A DNA stretch of 64,000 bases from Coneutiohabitans sp964457925 (GCA_964457925.1 CAYWGH010000001.1:124001-188000); one strand, 5' to 3'. Shown: positions 8,899-17,881, counted from the stretch's first letter. Numbers and translations: made by a program. Notes: generated by a model not told the origin, from the letters alone.

Positions 8899-9294
8899 AT
8901 GTTCTTGGACCTCTTTCCCTCAAATCGAGAGCATGAGGTGGAACTGCTTCTGACGTTGAAGGCAAAATTGTATGATGGGTCCATCCTCATCATGCACGCT
9001 GAGGATACACCGCTGATCTTCGAAACGCTTACCGGCAAATCGAAAATTGCGCTGCGCAACGTGGTGAGCATGAAAAATATCTCACACGTTGTAACACTGC
9101 GCAAAAACCTATGGGCCAACCGTTTCGAAATAGAAATCCTCAATGGCGGTAAGTTGATCGGCGTGCCGAAATCGCCAAGAGCCATTCATCTTTGCAACAA
9201 TGGCGCCTTCTATACCCGGGGCGGACTAAAGTTGTGGGAAATTGACTGGCTCGAAGTTGAGCGATCTGCCCAGACAAATTTTGCCGCCTGTTGA
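8899..9294 (+). CDS. Hypothetical 131-aa soluble protein
   Basis: The ATG at 8899 follows AGGGAG at 8889-8894 and is preferred over a TTG at 8884. The product alternates beta strands and short loops (VELLLTLKAKLYDGSILIMHAED, shown in part) and ends in a terminal Cys (TNFAAC). No transmembrane segment or catalytic motif is visible. It is the last gene of the rightward set and is followed by a strong hairpin. The family is unknown. The C-terminal Cys is unusual and could be a site of modification or lipid/thioester attachment, but nothing shows this directly. Confidence 0.6.
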   Translation: MFLDLFPSNREHEVELLLTLKAKLYDGSILIMHAEDTPLIFETLTGKSKIALRNVVSMKNISHVVTLRKNLWANRFEIEILNGGKLIGVPKSPRAIHLCNNGAFYTRGGLKLWEIDWLEVERSAQTNFAAC

Positions 9295-9317
9295 AAGAAT
9301 TCCTCCCCTCATGTTGA

Positions 9318-9359
9318 GACCGCGAAACCCCGCGCCAGGCCGGCGCGGGGTTCGTGGTC
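9318..9359. terminator. Strong hairpin between convergent gene sets
   Basis: A long stem of about 18 pairs (GACC-GCGAA-CCCCGCGCC on the left, with its complement ending in GGTC on the right, one bulged A) has an AGGCC loop. It lies between the rightward 131-aa gene and the leftward radical SAM gene. No long T-run is present, but the position suggests a bidirectional terminator. Confidence 0.65.
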
Positions 9360-9382
9360 TTGCGAGCATCAATTAGGAAAGG

Positions 9383-10894
9383 TCAAGCTAGATACGGCGG
9401 GCAATATTTTAGCAAGCGCAAGGCCTCCAGTCTTAATGCTTCAGGATAAATGGCCTTGTAGATGTTGCAATTCGGCGATTTCACGTCGTAACGCCCGGTG
9501 GCTTTGAAGGTCGCCACCGGACATCCACCAGAGCACCAGTAGCGCCACTGGCATTCCCGGCAACCTTCTTTTTCCTCGACAGAGGGATTTTGTGCGCCTT
9601 CGCGATCGTCGCGCACGATTGCCAGCATGTTCTGCGCATGCACGTCGGCAATGGTTTTCTCAATCTCCATATGGCATTTGGCCACGCCGCCGCGATGATT
9701 GATGACCACATAATCCTGCCCCACGCCGCAGGGCCTGTCCCGCCTTTCCACCAGTTGGCCGCGATCCAAAACCGCGCCGAGAATGCTCCAGGGCGGCAAA
9801 TTCTCCTCAATGACGCGAAACACCTTTAGAATGCCATTGACCATGCGTTCTTCGCCGTATCGCAAATCGACAAAGCCGGCGGAGCATTCGTTTTCGCGAT
9901 AGAAGTTGAGGCTGAAGGTCAATTCACGATCAAGGGCATATTGCACCGTATCGCCAACGCCGTCGAGATTTCGATTCGTGATCGTGATGGAGAGATGCGG
10001 CTTGTGATCCGCTTCGATTAGCCGTTCGATGCCGGTATTCACTGCAAAAAAAGAACCTTTGCCGCTCACAAACGGCCGCTGAACGTCGTGGCTGGCGCCA
10101 AGGCCGTCGAGAGAAATCATTACTCGGATATTGCGCTTTTTGATGTCTCGTATGCGCTCGGCGGTGAAAGCTGCGCCATTGCTGAGAATGACGGCTTCCA
10201 GGGCCAGTTGATGATGCTCGGCAAGCTGGGCGGCGTAGTCATGGAGCTTGAGCACGAGCGGGAAGTTGAGTGTCGCTTCGCCCCCGGCATATTTCAGCTT
10301 GACGATTTGAAATTTTTCCGCGAGCGCGGAGCGAAAAACCGCGTCAACTGCCGCGAAGCCGGTCGCTTCATCCATCACCTGACCGGATTTGTTCAAGTAA
10401 CAATACGGGCAGGCCATGTTGCAGGCGTCGGTGACGTGCAGCCAGGCCGTGAGGCGGCTTGATGGTTCGAATTGTCGTGGTGGCTTTTCGCCTTCTTCAA
10501 AAAGCAGGCCCAGTTCCTGAAATAAGCCGACAGTTGCACCAAGCTCAGAAAGCGAGAAATCAGAAAACTCCGTGACAAGCTCGGAGACTCTTCGAGTGTT
10601 GCGAAAAAAATCGAATACCCGGTGCGCCGGCGGATTGACGACCACAACGCCAGCATCGCCTTGCGGATCGAAAATCGCCGCATGATGTTCCGGAAGCTCA
10701 TGGAGAATGAATATTTCTTTGGATGTGTTGTAAGCTTTGTTTGAGAGTAGGACGTCCCGGTATGAAATCGAACTTGGATTGAGTCGGGTATTTGTCACCG
10801 GGCAAGCGCAATCTTCGCATCCCCGAATCAGTAGATCCGCAGGTAGAATATATTTGTGGAAGACACGCGGCTGTGGGCACCGTAAAAACTGCAT
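9383..10894 (-). CDS. Radical SAM/SPASM protein with PqqD/RRE-like N-terminus
   Basis: This is a 503-residue enzyme. Residues 1-31 hold a Cys-rich patch (Cys6, Cys26, Cys29, Cys31). About 65-135 resemble the PqqD-like winged-helix peptide-binding (RRE) domain (PAHRVFDFFRNTRRVSEL). The radical SAM motif is CNMACPYC (Cys158, Cys162, Cys165), followed by YAGGEATLN. The C-terminal SPASM region has many cysteines (RPCGVG, AKCHME, CRECQWRYWCSGGCP, SPNCNIY). This layout is typical of enzymes that install thioether or other crosslinks in ribosomal peptides and of anaerobic sulfatase-maturase relatives. AGGAGC precedes the ATG. No obvious precursor gene is adjacent on the same strand, so the substrate may be one of the small proteins in the rightward set. 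Confidence 0.85.
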   Translation of the reverse strand: MQFLRCPQPRVFHKYILPADLLIRGCEDCACPVTNTRLNPSSISYRDVLLSNKAYNTSKEIFILHELPEHHAAIFDPQGDAGVVVVNPPAHRVFDFFRNTRRVSELVTEFSDFSLSELGATVGLFQELGLLFEEGEKPPRQFEPSSRLTAWLHVTDACNMACPYCYLNKSGQVMDEATGFAAVDAVFRSALAEKFQIVKLKYAGGEATLNFPLVLKLHDYAAQLAEHHQLALEAVILSNGAAFTAERIRDIKKRNIRVMISLDGLGASHDVQRPFVSGKGSFFAVNTGIERLIEADHKPHLSITITNRNLDGVGDTVQYALDRELTFSLNFYRENECSAGFVDLRYGEERMVNGILKVFRVIEENLPPWSILGAVLDRGQLVERRDRPCGVGQDYVVINHRGGVAKCHMEIEKTIADVHAQNMLAIVRDDREGAQNPSVEEKEGCRECQWRYWCSGGCPVATFKATGRYDVKSPNCNIYKAIYPEALRLEALRLLKYCPPYLA

Positions 10895-10960
10895 AATTAA
10901 AGCTCCTAAAGTTTATTGGCACCCACCCAACGGCACCTTTCCTTAACCGCTTTCCAGTGA

Positions 10961-11003
10961 AAAGAAAAAGCCGAGCCCGGCAGAAAATGCAACGGGCTCG
11001 ACG
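10961..11003 (-). terminator. Rho-independent terminator after TPR-STAND gene
   Basis: On the minus strand a GTCGAGCCCG / CGGGCTCGGC stem with a 13-base loop is followed by TTTTTCTTTT. It lies 63 bases after the stop of the leftward STAND gene and ends about 70 bases before the second radical SAM start. It therefore separates the two transcription units. Confidence 0.75.
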
Positions 11004-11065
11004 TTCTTACATCTGTTCATCGAGATGGAAATAAAGATCGTCGTTTGTGAGGTGAAAGATGACTA

Positions 11066-13933
11066 TCAAGCAACCCGCTTTTGTTGAAGACCCGGGTGAG
11101 AGTGTTTCTGAATGCTCAAGAGGTTATCGATACGGTCGGCAAAATTTTTCAAAGCCGTGTGCGTGCGCCTGCCTTTCCATTCCCTGGCAAAACGGTCGCG
11201 CCATTTTAGCGCGATCTTTCGCGGCAGATTGATGACGCGATCGGTCAAGAGTTTCAGTTCTTCCGTCATGCGAAAGAGTCCGTAAGAACCAAAAAAAGCC
11301 CACGTGATGAGTTGAAAGCCTTCGAGATAACGCCGCAAGGCGCTGTCAAGCTTCTTGGTATCCTCTGGAAATCCTTCAAGATAATCCAGGGTTCCCAGAA
11401 CGAGTTGGCGGCGGCCGAGCAAATCAGGAAAATACCCCCTGCCGCTTTGGCGCGCCCGTACAGGGATATTGCCGAGATCGGCTTCGATGCGCGTATCGAT
11501 CTCTTTTATTACTTTCAAGAGGTTAGGCTGGCGGGTGCGCTCGAATTCGTGCAGTACCACTTCCATGGCTTCCACGCAATTTGACAAGAAAAACCACGAG
11601 TCCCCAACCTCTAGTGCCTTCTCAATGCCGTTGCGAAAATAGAAAAAACTCTGGTCAAAGCGTTGCTCGGGAGTCATTTCGGGAGAGACCGCAATGATGC
11701 GAGCCGCGCGATTATATGCCGAGGGCAATGCCAGAGTGTTGTAGCGGCTGCAATAGTCAATCGCCAGCTTGGCCTTCTCACGAGCCTTGAGGAGATCGCC
11801 TCCCATTTGCAGCAAGCAAATCGCTTCCTCCTGCCAAAGCCGTCCCAGCCATCCCCGGTCATCCAGCTCGTTGAAGATATCCTCCGCGAGGCGGTAATAA
11901 TTGAGCGCTTCCGGGAAGTTGCGATGATAACGACAGACCTCGCCCAGCATGCTGTAGCTCATGCCCAGCTCACGCTTCAAGCCCAGGGCTTGGCGATATT
12001 GCAAGCCACGTTGGCCGAGATCCATGGCTTTGGGGAAATTGCCGCGAAAAGCTTCAACATAAGCCGCGTTCGTATAAAGTGAGGCTACTTCTTCAAGCGT
12101 GCGTGCATCTGTTGCCTGAGGGTGTGACAACCGTTTTTGTGCGCGCTCATACCAAAAACCCGCCCGGTCCCAGTTGCCGAGCTGGCGGTAGCTCCATCCG
12201 ATGAGCTTTTCCAGGCGTGCGCAATCCACTTCGGAGAGCCTGGCATCTTGTGCGAGCTTCAAAGCGCGTTGATAATCAGCGATCGCCTGCGCGACACCGT
12301 GGCGGAGGCCTAATTGGCAATCGGCGCGCAGCTCAAACAATTGCATGCGCTGTACCGGCTCGTGGTAAAAACGCAACAATTGATTGATGCGGCCCAGGGC
12401 CTCTGCAATCAAACCGTCATCCGATTCCTGCCTGGCGATGCGGCAGCTTATTTCAAAGTATTCAGGCGTCCCGGCGGGCAACTTCTGCCTGTCAACCAGT
12501 GGTTTGATTTCGCTGGTCAACCTTTGCCGGAGCGTAAGCTGATGCCGATTGGTCGCCTCGTCAAACTGCCCGATGAAAATCTGGCTGCCAAGGAGAATGT
12601 CGGTACTGAGCTGATAGTGTAACACCTCGGCTCGTAATATCCATATTCTACTTTCGGAAGCAATCCTCTGCGTAAACAAATGCGTCAATTTATCAACCGG
12701 TTGTTGCTGCTTGACAAAGCCGCCCTGATGCTGCGCTTCTTGCTCGAATTCCGTTTCCAGTGCATGCAGCCGGGCACGTTCTTCCGCAAGAATCTTATCA
12801 TAGCACTGGATAAGCCGTTGATTGATCTGCCGGCGCTCGTAGTAGTCGGGATCGCGCGCCGGAATGACGTGTTTGTAAATCAACTCGCGCAGCACGTCGT
12901 GAACGGAAATGTAATCTTCGGAGGCGCGCTTGCGAATGTACGGCAATTCTTGCAGCTTGAGCCACCAGTCCTCGGCCTCGGCCTCCGAGTGAAACTGAAT
13001 GAGCGCCTTGAAGATGTCCTTGTTGACACGGCGCGAGGCGTGCGCGAGCTGGCGAATGAAATAACGAAATGGCTCGGTGTCTGCGTAACCGATCACCAGG
13101 CTTTTTTCAAACTCATAACGCAGACGCCGGGCTTCTTCCGTGCTGAGGGAGATTTGTGCTTCAATCTCTTTGATCGATTTCTTATCAATGTCCTCCGGCC
13201 AATAGCCGTGGCGATAACAATCGACGGCCAGACAAAGCAAAAGCGGGTTTCCATCCGTCAAGATCCCGAGCTTGCGCCTGCGGTCATCATTAACTTCGGT
13301 AATGCCTTTGAAAAACTCATCGATCTCTTCACCGGACAAACCGGCAAGGTCAAAGGAAACGATTTCAGCCTCGGAATCTTTTAGCCGATGGGCCAACTCG
13401 TCGACACGGCGGCCGGCAATGAAAAAGGTGGTGTTTTCGATCTCATCGACGAGGCGGGTTAAGAAATTCCAAAAATCCGTATCCTGCACTTCTTCAAAAG
13501 TATCGATCAAGATCGCAACCCGCTTCTGGCGAGTCAACCGGTTGTAGTCATCGAAAAAGGCGTATTCGCTTTTGCGCAGATGAGCATAAATCGTTTTCCA
13601 ATCAATCTGGCGCCGCGCTTCATCTTGATAATATTGTAACGCATTAAAATACGACCCAAAAGCTTCTGGCAGTATGGTCTCTGCAATTATGCGCAGAAAA
13701 TAGGAAGGCAGGTGATACGAAGTGTCATCCATATCCATTAGGTGGGTGCAAAAAATGCCGGCATCATTCTTGACGCGTTGCTCCAGACGTTGCATGAGCC
13801 AGGTCTTGCCGATGCCGCCACTGCCATTTAGCAGTGCAATGCAATTACGTTGGTCATTCCTTTTGGTAGCATCTATGAGAGTGTCAATCTCTTTTTGCCG
13901 GCCAACAAAGGTTGGATATTTGTCGATCTCCAT
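11066..13933 (-). CDS. STAND-type NTPase with C-terminal TPR repeats
   Basis: This is a 955-residue protein. The P-loop is NGSGGIGKT (residues 36-44) and the Walker B strand RVAILIDTFEEV is centred on Asp144. GRRVDEL and the GNPLLLCLAVD segment are typical of STAND/NACHT-like switch ATPases. From about residue 480 to 760 there are repeated TPR-like helices (for example GNWDRAGFWYERAQKRL and RNFPEALNYYRLAEDIF). STAND-TPR proteins act as signal-activated molecular switches in regulation, antiphage defence or cell death. The ATG follows AGGGG. It is the downstream neighbour of a second STAND protein, suggesting a joint function. The ligand and the effector are not evident. Confidence 0.8.
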   Translation of the reverse strand: MEIDKYPTFVGRQKEIDTLIDATKRNDQRNCIALLNGSGGIGKTWLMQRLEQRVKNDAGIFCTHLMDMDDTSYHLPSYFLRIIAETILPEAFGSYFNALQYYQDEARRQIDWKTIYAHLRKSEYAFFDDYNRLTRQKRVAILIDTFEEVQDTDFWNFLTRLVDEIENTTFFIAGRRVDELAHRLKDSEAEIVSFDLAGLSGEEIDEFFKGITEVNDDRRRKLGILTDGNPLLLCLAVDCYRHGYWPEDIDKKSIKEIEAQISLSTEEARRLRYEFEKSLVIGYADTEPFRYFIRQLAHASRRVNKDIFKALIQFHSEAEAEDWWLKLQELPYIRKRASEDYISVHDVLRELIYKHVIPARDPDYYERRQINQRLIQCYDKILAEERARLHALETEFEQEAQHQGGFVKQQQPVDKLTHLFTQRIASESRIWILRAEVLHYQLSTDILLGSQIFIGQFDEATNRHQLTLRQRLTSEIKPLVDRQKLPAGTPEYFEISCRIARQESDDGLIAEALGRINQLLRFYHEPVQRMQLFELRADCQLGLRHGVAQAIADYQRALKLAQDARLSEVDCARLEKLIGWSYRQLGNWDRAGFWYERAQKRLSHPQATDARTLEEVASLYTNAAYVEAFRGNFPKAMDLGQRGLQYRQALGLKRELGMSYSMLGEVCRYHRNFPEALNYYRLAEDIFNELDDRGWLGRLWQEEAICLLQMGGDLLKAREKAKLAIDYCSRYNTLALPSAYNRAARIIAVSPEMTPEQRFDQSFFYFRNGIEKALEVGDSWFFLSNCVEAMEVVLHEFERTRQPNLLKVIKEIDTRIEADLGNIPVRARQSGRGYFPDLLGRRQLVLGTLDYLEGFPEDTKKLDSALRRYLEGFQLITWAFFGSYGLFRMTEELKLLTDRVINLPRKIALKWRDRFAREWKGRRTHTALKNFADRIDNLLSIQKHSHPGLQQKRVA

Positions 13934-14200
13934 AAATACACCCCTAACAAAATGTGATCACCATCTTGTTTTCATCACCTTTAAAAGATGGCAGACTCAG
14001 AATCTATACCACGCAGATGACATAAAATTGCTGTTGTCGATTTTGCGTGGATTTGTGGAACACCGGTTTGAAGTATTGAGTATAAACGAAAATTTGGCTG
14101 TCTCATGGCTGTTCATGCAAATCCTGAGTGTCTGAACCCTTGAGAAAGCTGGACTAAAGTATGATGTTTGCCTTCAGAAATATCTATTTTTTTAAAAACG

Positions 14201-16237
14201 CTAGTTATTCCGGTTATTGGCGAAGGTAATCAGGTTTTCATAATCATCCGGCTGGCCGTTCTGCTGGATAATTTGACGCAATTCCCCATCATCACGGAGA
14301 TTGTTGGCAAGCAGCCCTGTCATCTGCTTGATCGGATGATGACCCCGCAAAGACTTCAAGTAGTGCGTCAATTTCTCCTTCAGCGCGTTGACTAAATCCC
14401 TGCCGGCAAAAGCCAGGCTGTGATGATACAAACCTTCAACGATGTAATAAACTTGGTCATGATCCTGAACGCGCTCACCCATTAAATTGGGTGGGGCATC
14501 ATCTCCGAGAACCCAGCGATCATAAAACTGGCAAGCGGCTTGGTTGATCATTGTGAAAACCTGCGGCTGTTGATGCTTAAGCCAGTCTGCCAATAAACGC
14601 CGAATCGTATCGTGAGGCTTGAACCAGGCAAGTTTGGTGGGATGGTCAATGAGAAAGGTATGACTCAGTTGCTCTTCTAATTCAGTGATTTCACTTTCTT
14701 CAATCAATTTGCAATCCGCCAGAATGCGGAGTTGCGCATTCGAGTAAAATCGAAACACACAAGCATACGGCAGTACGCGCCTTAACTTATTGGCAACAAT
14801 GTTGACCCGCTCGATCGGTTCGCGCGGCGCCAGATTGTCATCGCTAAAAATCTCACGTTCGATCACCGGAACGACGAAGCTTTGAAAGATTTCTTTGGAG
14901 TCAAATTTCGCTGCTGTAATGGAAAATTTCTCCTCACAGAGCCAGGAAACCAGGTTCAAAATGCAACGGGGGTGACCGTGCGAAACTTTAAGAATGTACT
15001 CCGCCCACTGGTCATAAGCACGGTGAGGAAACGGCAGGTTCATTTCTTCAGACTTCCGTCGCAGTATATCCACTATAATCGCCTTGCGAAACGGTGAGAG
15101 TGTCATAGCCTCAAAACGAACCGTTTCTTCACCGCGCCACTCGCGCGGATTCACCCGGCCAAAGGCAATGATCGACGGATAAAACGACGGCTCCGATACC
15201 GTTTCCCTGAGTTCCGGCAACAACTCATGGCGCAAAAAGGAGCGGCACTCCTCTTTCATGAGTTCGATTTGATCAAGCAAGAGAATCAGCCGCTTTGAGG
15301 TCGCCTTCAAGTCCATGATCTGAATTCGAAGTTGATGTCTCAGCTCTTTAACGCCCACGTTGCTGTCAATGGCCTTCCCTAAGCTTTGATGGATAGCGGC
15401 AAGGAGATTATCGATTGAAGAGCCAATGGTCTTGTTGTCCCTGCAATTGAGCTGAACACAATGAAACATCGGGGAGCTCGTGAACGGCTGCGACAAAACT
15501 TCGATGAGCCTTTCCTTTAACCGGCTCTTTCCCATGCCGGTCGCAGCATAGACCATTACCGAAGCCTCGCGATCCGTTGCCAGAATGTTTTGGATATGGC
15601 TCAACTCATATTCACGGTTGGAAAAATCCGTCTCATCGGCAATGTCTTCGAACAGGCGGCTATGAGGAAATTCCGTTGGACGATCACGGGGGCCAATTTT
15701 GAGTATCTTTTCAACTACTGCCGTCAAATCAAGGCTGAATTTTTCAGCGAAATCCTCCGGCGAGCCGTACCGTTTATATAGCACCTCATAACGCTTTTCG
15801 ATTCCATGAAAAAAATCCCGCACCAACCCGAGTTGATCCAAGTCATCGATTTCTGAGGAAATCGGCCTATTACAACGATAAAGCATGAGGTGAGGGCGCT
15901 CGTCTTCCTGCCATAAAGCATGCGCCATGTCATATTCAGCTTCAAAACCCGAGGTATAGGGCTGGCCAGTATGAGGATTGATATAATTCGGTGGCGTTCC
16001 AAATCTTTTCCACAAAATCCCGAGGAATACATCCCATTCCGAAGGCTTAATCTCGTCAAGAATCACTTGCTCTGGATTACCCCCGCTTGCTGGTACAGTT
16101 TTCCAATCCAGCATTTCCAAGTGACAGTCCCTGTGCTTGAACACGCGATTGAGGTCTTGAATGACCTTCTCCGCTCGATTCCGTTCCTCTTCCACGTCCG
16201 AAGGCCATGCGACAAAAATTTTCAGATGCCGTGGCAT
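14201..16237 (-). CDS. STAND-type NTPase with N-terminal DUF4062-like domain
   Basis: The ATG at 16237 has GGAG 7 bases upstream and is preferred over the ATG at 16249, giving about 678 residues. Numbering here is from 16249. The N-terminus (LKIFVAWPSDVEEERNRAE, then EWDVFLGILWKRFGTPP and SGFEAEYDMAHAL) resembles the DUF4062 domain found on many bacterial conflict NTPases. A P-loop AATGMGKS (235-242) and Walker B RLILLLDQIE (Asp326) follow. The rest is alpha-helical and resembles the winged-helix and arm parts of STAND proteins. Together with the TPR-STAND gene downstream it looks like a signal-sensing defence or regulatory pair. A terminator-like hairpin directly in front of the start suggests attenuated expression. 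Confidence 0.75.
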   Translation of the reverse strand: MPRHLKIFVAWPSDVEEERNRAEKVIQDLNRVFKHRDCHLEMLDWKTVPASGGNPEQVILDEIKPSEWDVFLGILWKRFGTPPNYINPHTGQPYTSGFEAEYDMAHALWQEDERPHLMLYRCNRPISSEIDDLDQLGLVRDFFHGIEKRYEVLYKRYGSPEDFAEKFSLDLTAVVEKILKIGPRDRPTEFPHSRLFEDIADETDFSNREYELSHIQNILATDREASVMVYAATGMGKSRLKERLIEVLSQPFTSSPMFHCVQLNCRDNKTIGSSIDNLLAAIHQSLGKAIDSNVGVKELRHQLRIQIMDLKATSKRLILLLDQIELMKEECRSFLRHELLPELRETVSEPSFYPSIIAFGRVNPREWRGEETVRFEAMTLSPFRKAIIVDILRRKSEEMNLPFPHRAYDQWAEYILKVSHGHPRCILNLVSWLCEEKFSITAAKFDSKEIFQSFVVPVIEREIFSDDNLAPREPIERVNIVANKLRRVLPYACVFRFYSNAQLRILADCKLIEESEITELEEQLSHTFLIDHPTKLAWFKPHDTIRRLLADWLKHQQPQVFTMINQAACQFYDRWVLGDDAPPNLMGERVQDHDQVYYIVEGLYHHSLAFAGRDLVNALKEKLTHYLKSLRGHHPIKQMTGLLANNLRDDGELRQIIQQNGQPDDYENLITFANNRNN
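14237..14260. other. 3' end region of second STAND gene (no separate element)
   Basis: The roughly 270 bases between the two STAND genes (13934-14200) contain no supported ORF and no clear terminator. This note marks that the stretch was examined up to the C-terminal coding part of the upstream STAND gene. Confidence 0.2.
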
Positions 16238-16250
16238 GTTATGCTCCATC

Positions 16251-16290
16251 TAAAATAAAAAAGGTGAGCGAGGCCTCAGCCTGCCACCTT
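16251..16290 (-). terminator. Terminator/attenuator hairpin directly before STAND gene
   Basis: Read on the minus strand, AAGGTG...AGGC-TGAG-GCCT...CACCTT forms a stem (16261-16290) followed by a T-rich tract (16251-16260) that ends two bases before the ATG at 16249. The stop codon of a small upstream ORF lies inside the stem. This is the geometry of a transcriptional attenuator or of a terminator that the STAND mRNA must read through. Confidence 0.5.
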
Positions 16291-16491
16291 AAATTTGCTT
16301 GCAGCACAATAATTCTCGAGGCTTGCTGCAATCTTCCTTGTCAAGCTTTCTGTGAAGCAATTGGACAAGAATCCTGCGCTCAACGCATCCGGAAAATTAC
16401 CAAACCCGGCTTGCAAGGTTATACGGCTTCCAGAACCATTTTTCCCAGCGAGTGTCTTCGTAGCGAACTCCCCGGCAGAAACAATTTCCAT
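16276..16491 (-). CDS. Possible 71-aa leader or small partner protein
   Basis: A 71-codon frame lies 26-38 bases upstream of the DUF4062-STAND gene on the same strand. The product is rich in small residues (SAGEFATKTLAGKNGSGSR) with a single helix at the end. No ribosome-binding site is obvious. Its stop codon sits inside a terminator-like stem, so it could be a leader peptide governing attenuation. It could also be a small partner protein of the STAND enzyme, or a chance ORF. The family is unknown. Confidence 0.35.
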   Translation of the reverse strand: MEIVSAGEFATKTLAGKNGSGSRITLQAGFGNFPDALSAGFLSNCFTESLTRKIAASLENYCAASKFKVAG

Positions 16492-16681
16492 AAAACTATA
16501 TTAGCATATCAAGTTTTTAAAAAGAACTAATAGTTTTCGTAAGGTTGTGTATCTTGCTGTTTGGCGAGTGCCCCGTGAAACTCACATCATAAATGAACAC
16601 AGGAAATACAAAATAGTCAAGGGCTTTTTAGCTGCCCGGGTTATTGATGTAACGGTTTTTCATCACGTGGCCTTGGCAAAT

Positions 16682-17881
16682 TTAATCCGGTCGTATGCCC
16701 GGGAGCCTCTCCTGCAAATTCTGAACCTGATACTGTTCCAAAATCTCCCTCGTCTTTTCGATCGGCAACGCCTCCACCGTATGCCCGTCCCTTCCGGAAA
16801 CGGTTGTCGCCTTGAACATCGAATTATAAACCGCTTCTTCCGTTGCTTCCACTACTGCGAGAAACAGCGGCGACATGACATCGTTGTGCAATTCAGGTAC
16901 AGTCTGCGTGCGCGACTCCGGGGTTTGATGCGGAATACGATAGGCGTTCGAGAACGCGATGACATAATCGCCGCTGCCGTTCGACATGAAACTGCCGGTG
17001 CGCGCCAACCCGAGCAGCGCGCGCTTCGCCAGCCGTTTGAGATTGCGTGACGATAACGGCGCATCCGTCGCCACCACGATCATGCATGAACCGTCATCTT
17101 GCGGTTTGGCCACGCGTTGACTTAAATAAAACTTGCCCAGCTCGCGGCCGACCGGCGCGCCGTTGATGGTGAGAATGCCGCCAAAATTCGATTGCACCAA
17201 TACCCCGATCGTGTAACCTCCGAAATCTTTTGGCACTTTGCGCGAGGAGGTTCCAATCCCACCTTTGAAGCCCAAACATTGAGTACCGGCGCCCGCGCCG
17301 ACGTTGCCCTCTTCCACCGCGCCAGTTGTGGCTGTGCGCAATGCGCGCAACACATGCTCTTCCTGCACGTGCATGCCGCGAATATCGTTCAGCCAGCCGT
17401 CATTCGTCTCGCCCACAACGGCATTCACTGACATTGCCTCTTCATTGCCGGGCAGCGACAAGGTGTATTTCACCAGCGCTTGCATGGCAACCGGCACGCT
17501 CAGCGTGTTGGTCAATGCAATCGGCGTTTCCAGCGTGCCCAATTCTTCCACCTGCGTGGATCCGGCCAGCTTGCCGAACGCGTTGCCGCAATAAATCGCA
17601 GCCGGAACCTTATCCTGAAAGAGATTGCCGCTGTGCGGTACGATCACGGTCACGCCCGTGCGAATTGAATCGCCTTGCCAAAGCGTATGATGTCCGACTT
17701 TGACGCCGGCAACATCGGTAATTGCATTCAATGGCCCGGTGGGTAAAATACCAACCTCAACGCCGGCGTCGCGTGCTCGCGGGCGATTCGCGCTTTGCTC
17801 GGCGGAGACCAAAATGCCGGCTGTGATAAACGTGAACAACATCACGACCGCGAAGGGATTTTCGCTCATCAACTGGAACAT
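16682..17881 (-). CDS. P1 family (DmpA/BapA-like) aminopeptidase, secreted
   Basis: This is a 399-residue member of the S58/P1 family of self-processing N-terminal nucleophile peptidases. It starts with a hydrophobic signal segment (MLFTFITAGILVSAE) and continues with the hallmark PTGPLNAITDVAGVKVGH. DGSCMIVVATDAPL places the likely autocleavage Gly264|Ser265, and the NGSGD motif (301-305) follows at the same spacing as in DmpA. Such enzymes remove D- or beta-amino-acid residues from peptides. AGGAGG precedes the ATG. The gene stands alone between the accessory region and a divergent membrane-protein gene. Confidence 0.9.
   Translation of the reverse strand: MFQLMSENPFAVVMLFTFITAGILVSAEQSANRPRARDAGVEVGILPTGPLNAITDVAGVKVGHHTLWQGDSIRTGVTVIVPHSGNLFQDKVPAAIYCGNAFGKLAGSTQVEELGTLETPIALTNTLSVPVAMQALVKYTLSLPGNEEAMSVNAVVGETNDGWLNDIRGMHVQEEHVLRALRTATTGAVEEGNVGAGAGTQCLGFKGGIGTSSRKVPKDFGGYTIGVLVQSNFGGILTINGAPVGRELGKFYLSQRVAKPQDDGSCMIVVATDAPLSSRNLKRLAKRALLGLARTGSFMSNGSGDYVIAFSNAYRIPHQTPESRTQTVPELHNDVMSPLFLAVVEATEEAVYNSMFKATTVSGRDGHTVEALPIEKTREILEQYQVQNLQERLPGIRPD

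Noticed and set aside
11004..11065. 20-codon minus-strand frame from a TTG overlapping the TPR-STAND stop, as a RiPP precursor for the second radical SAM enzyme
   Set aside because: Too short, no ribosome-binding site, ends before a terminator and is separated from the radical SAM gene by that terminator.
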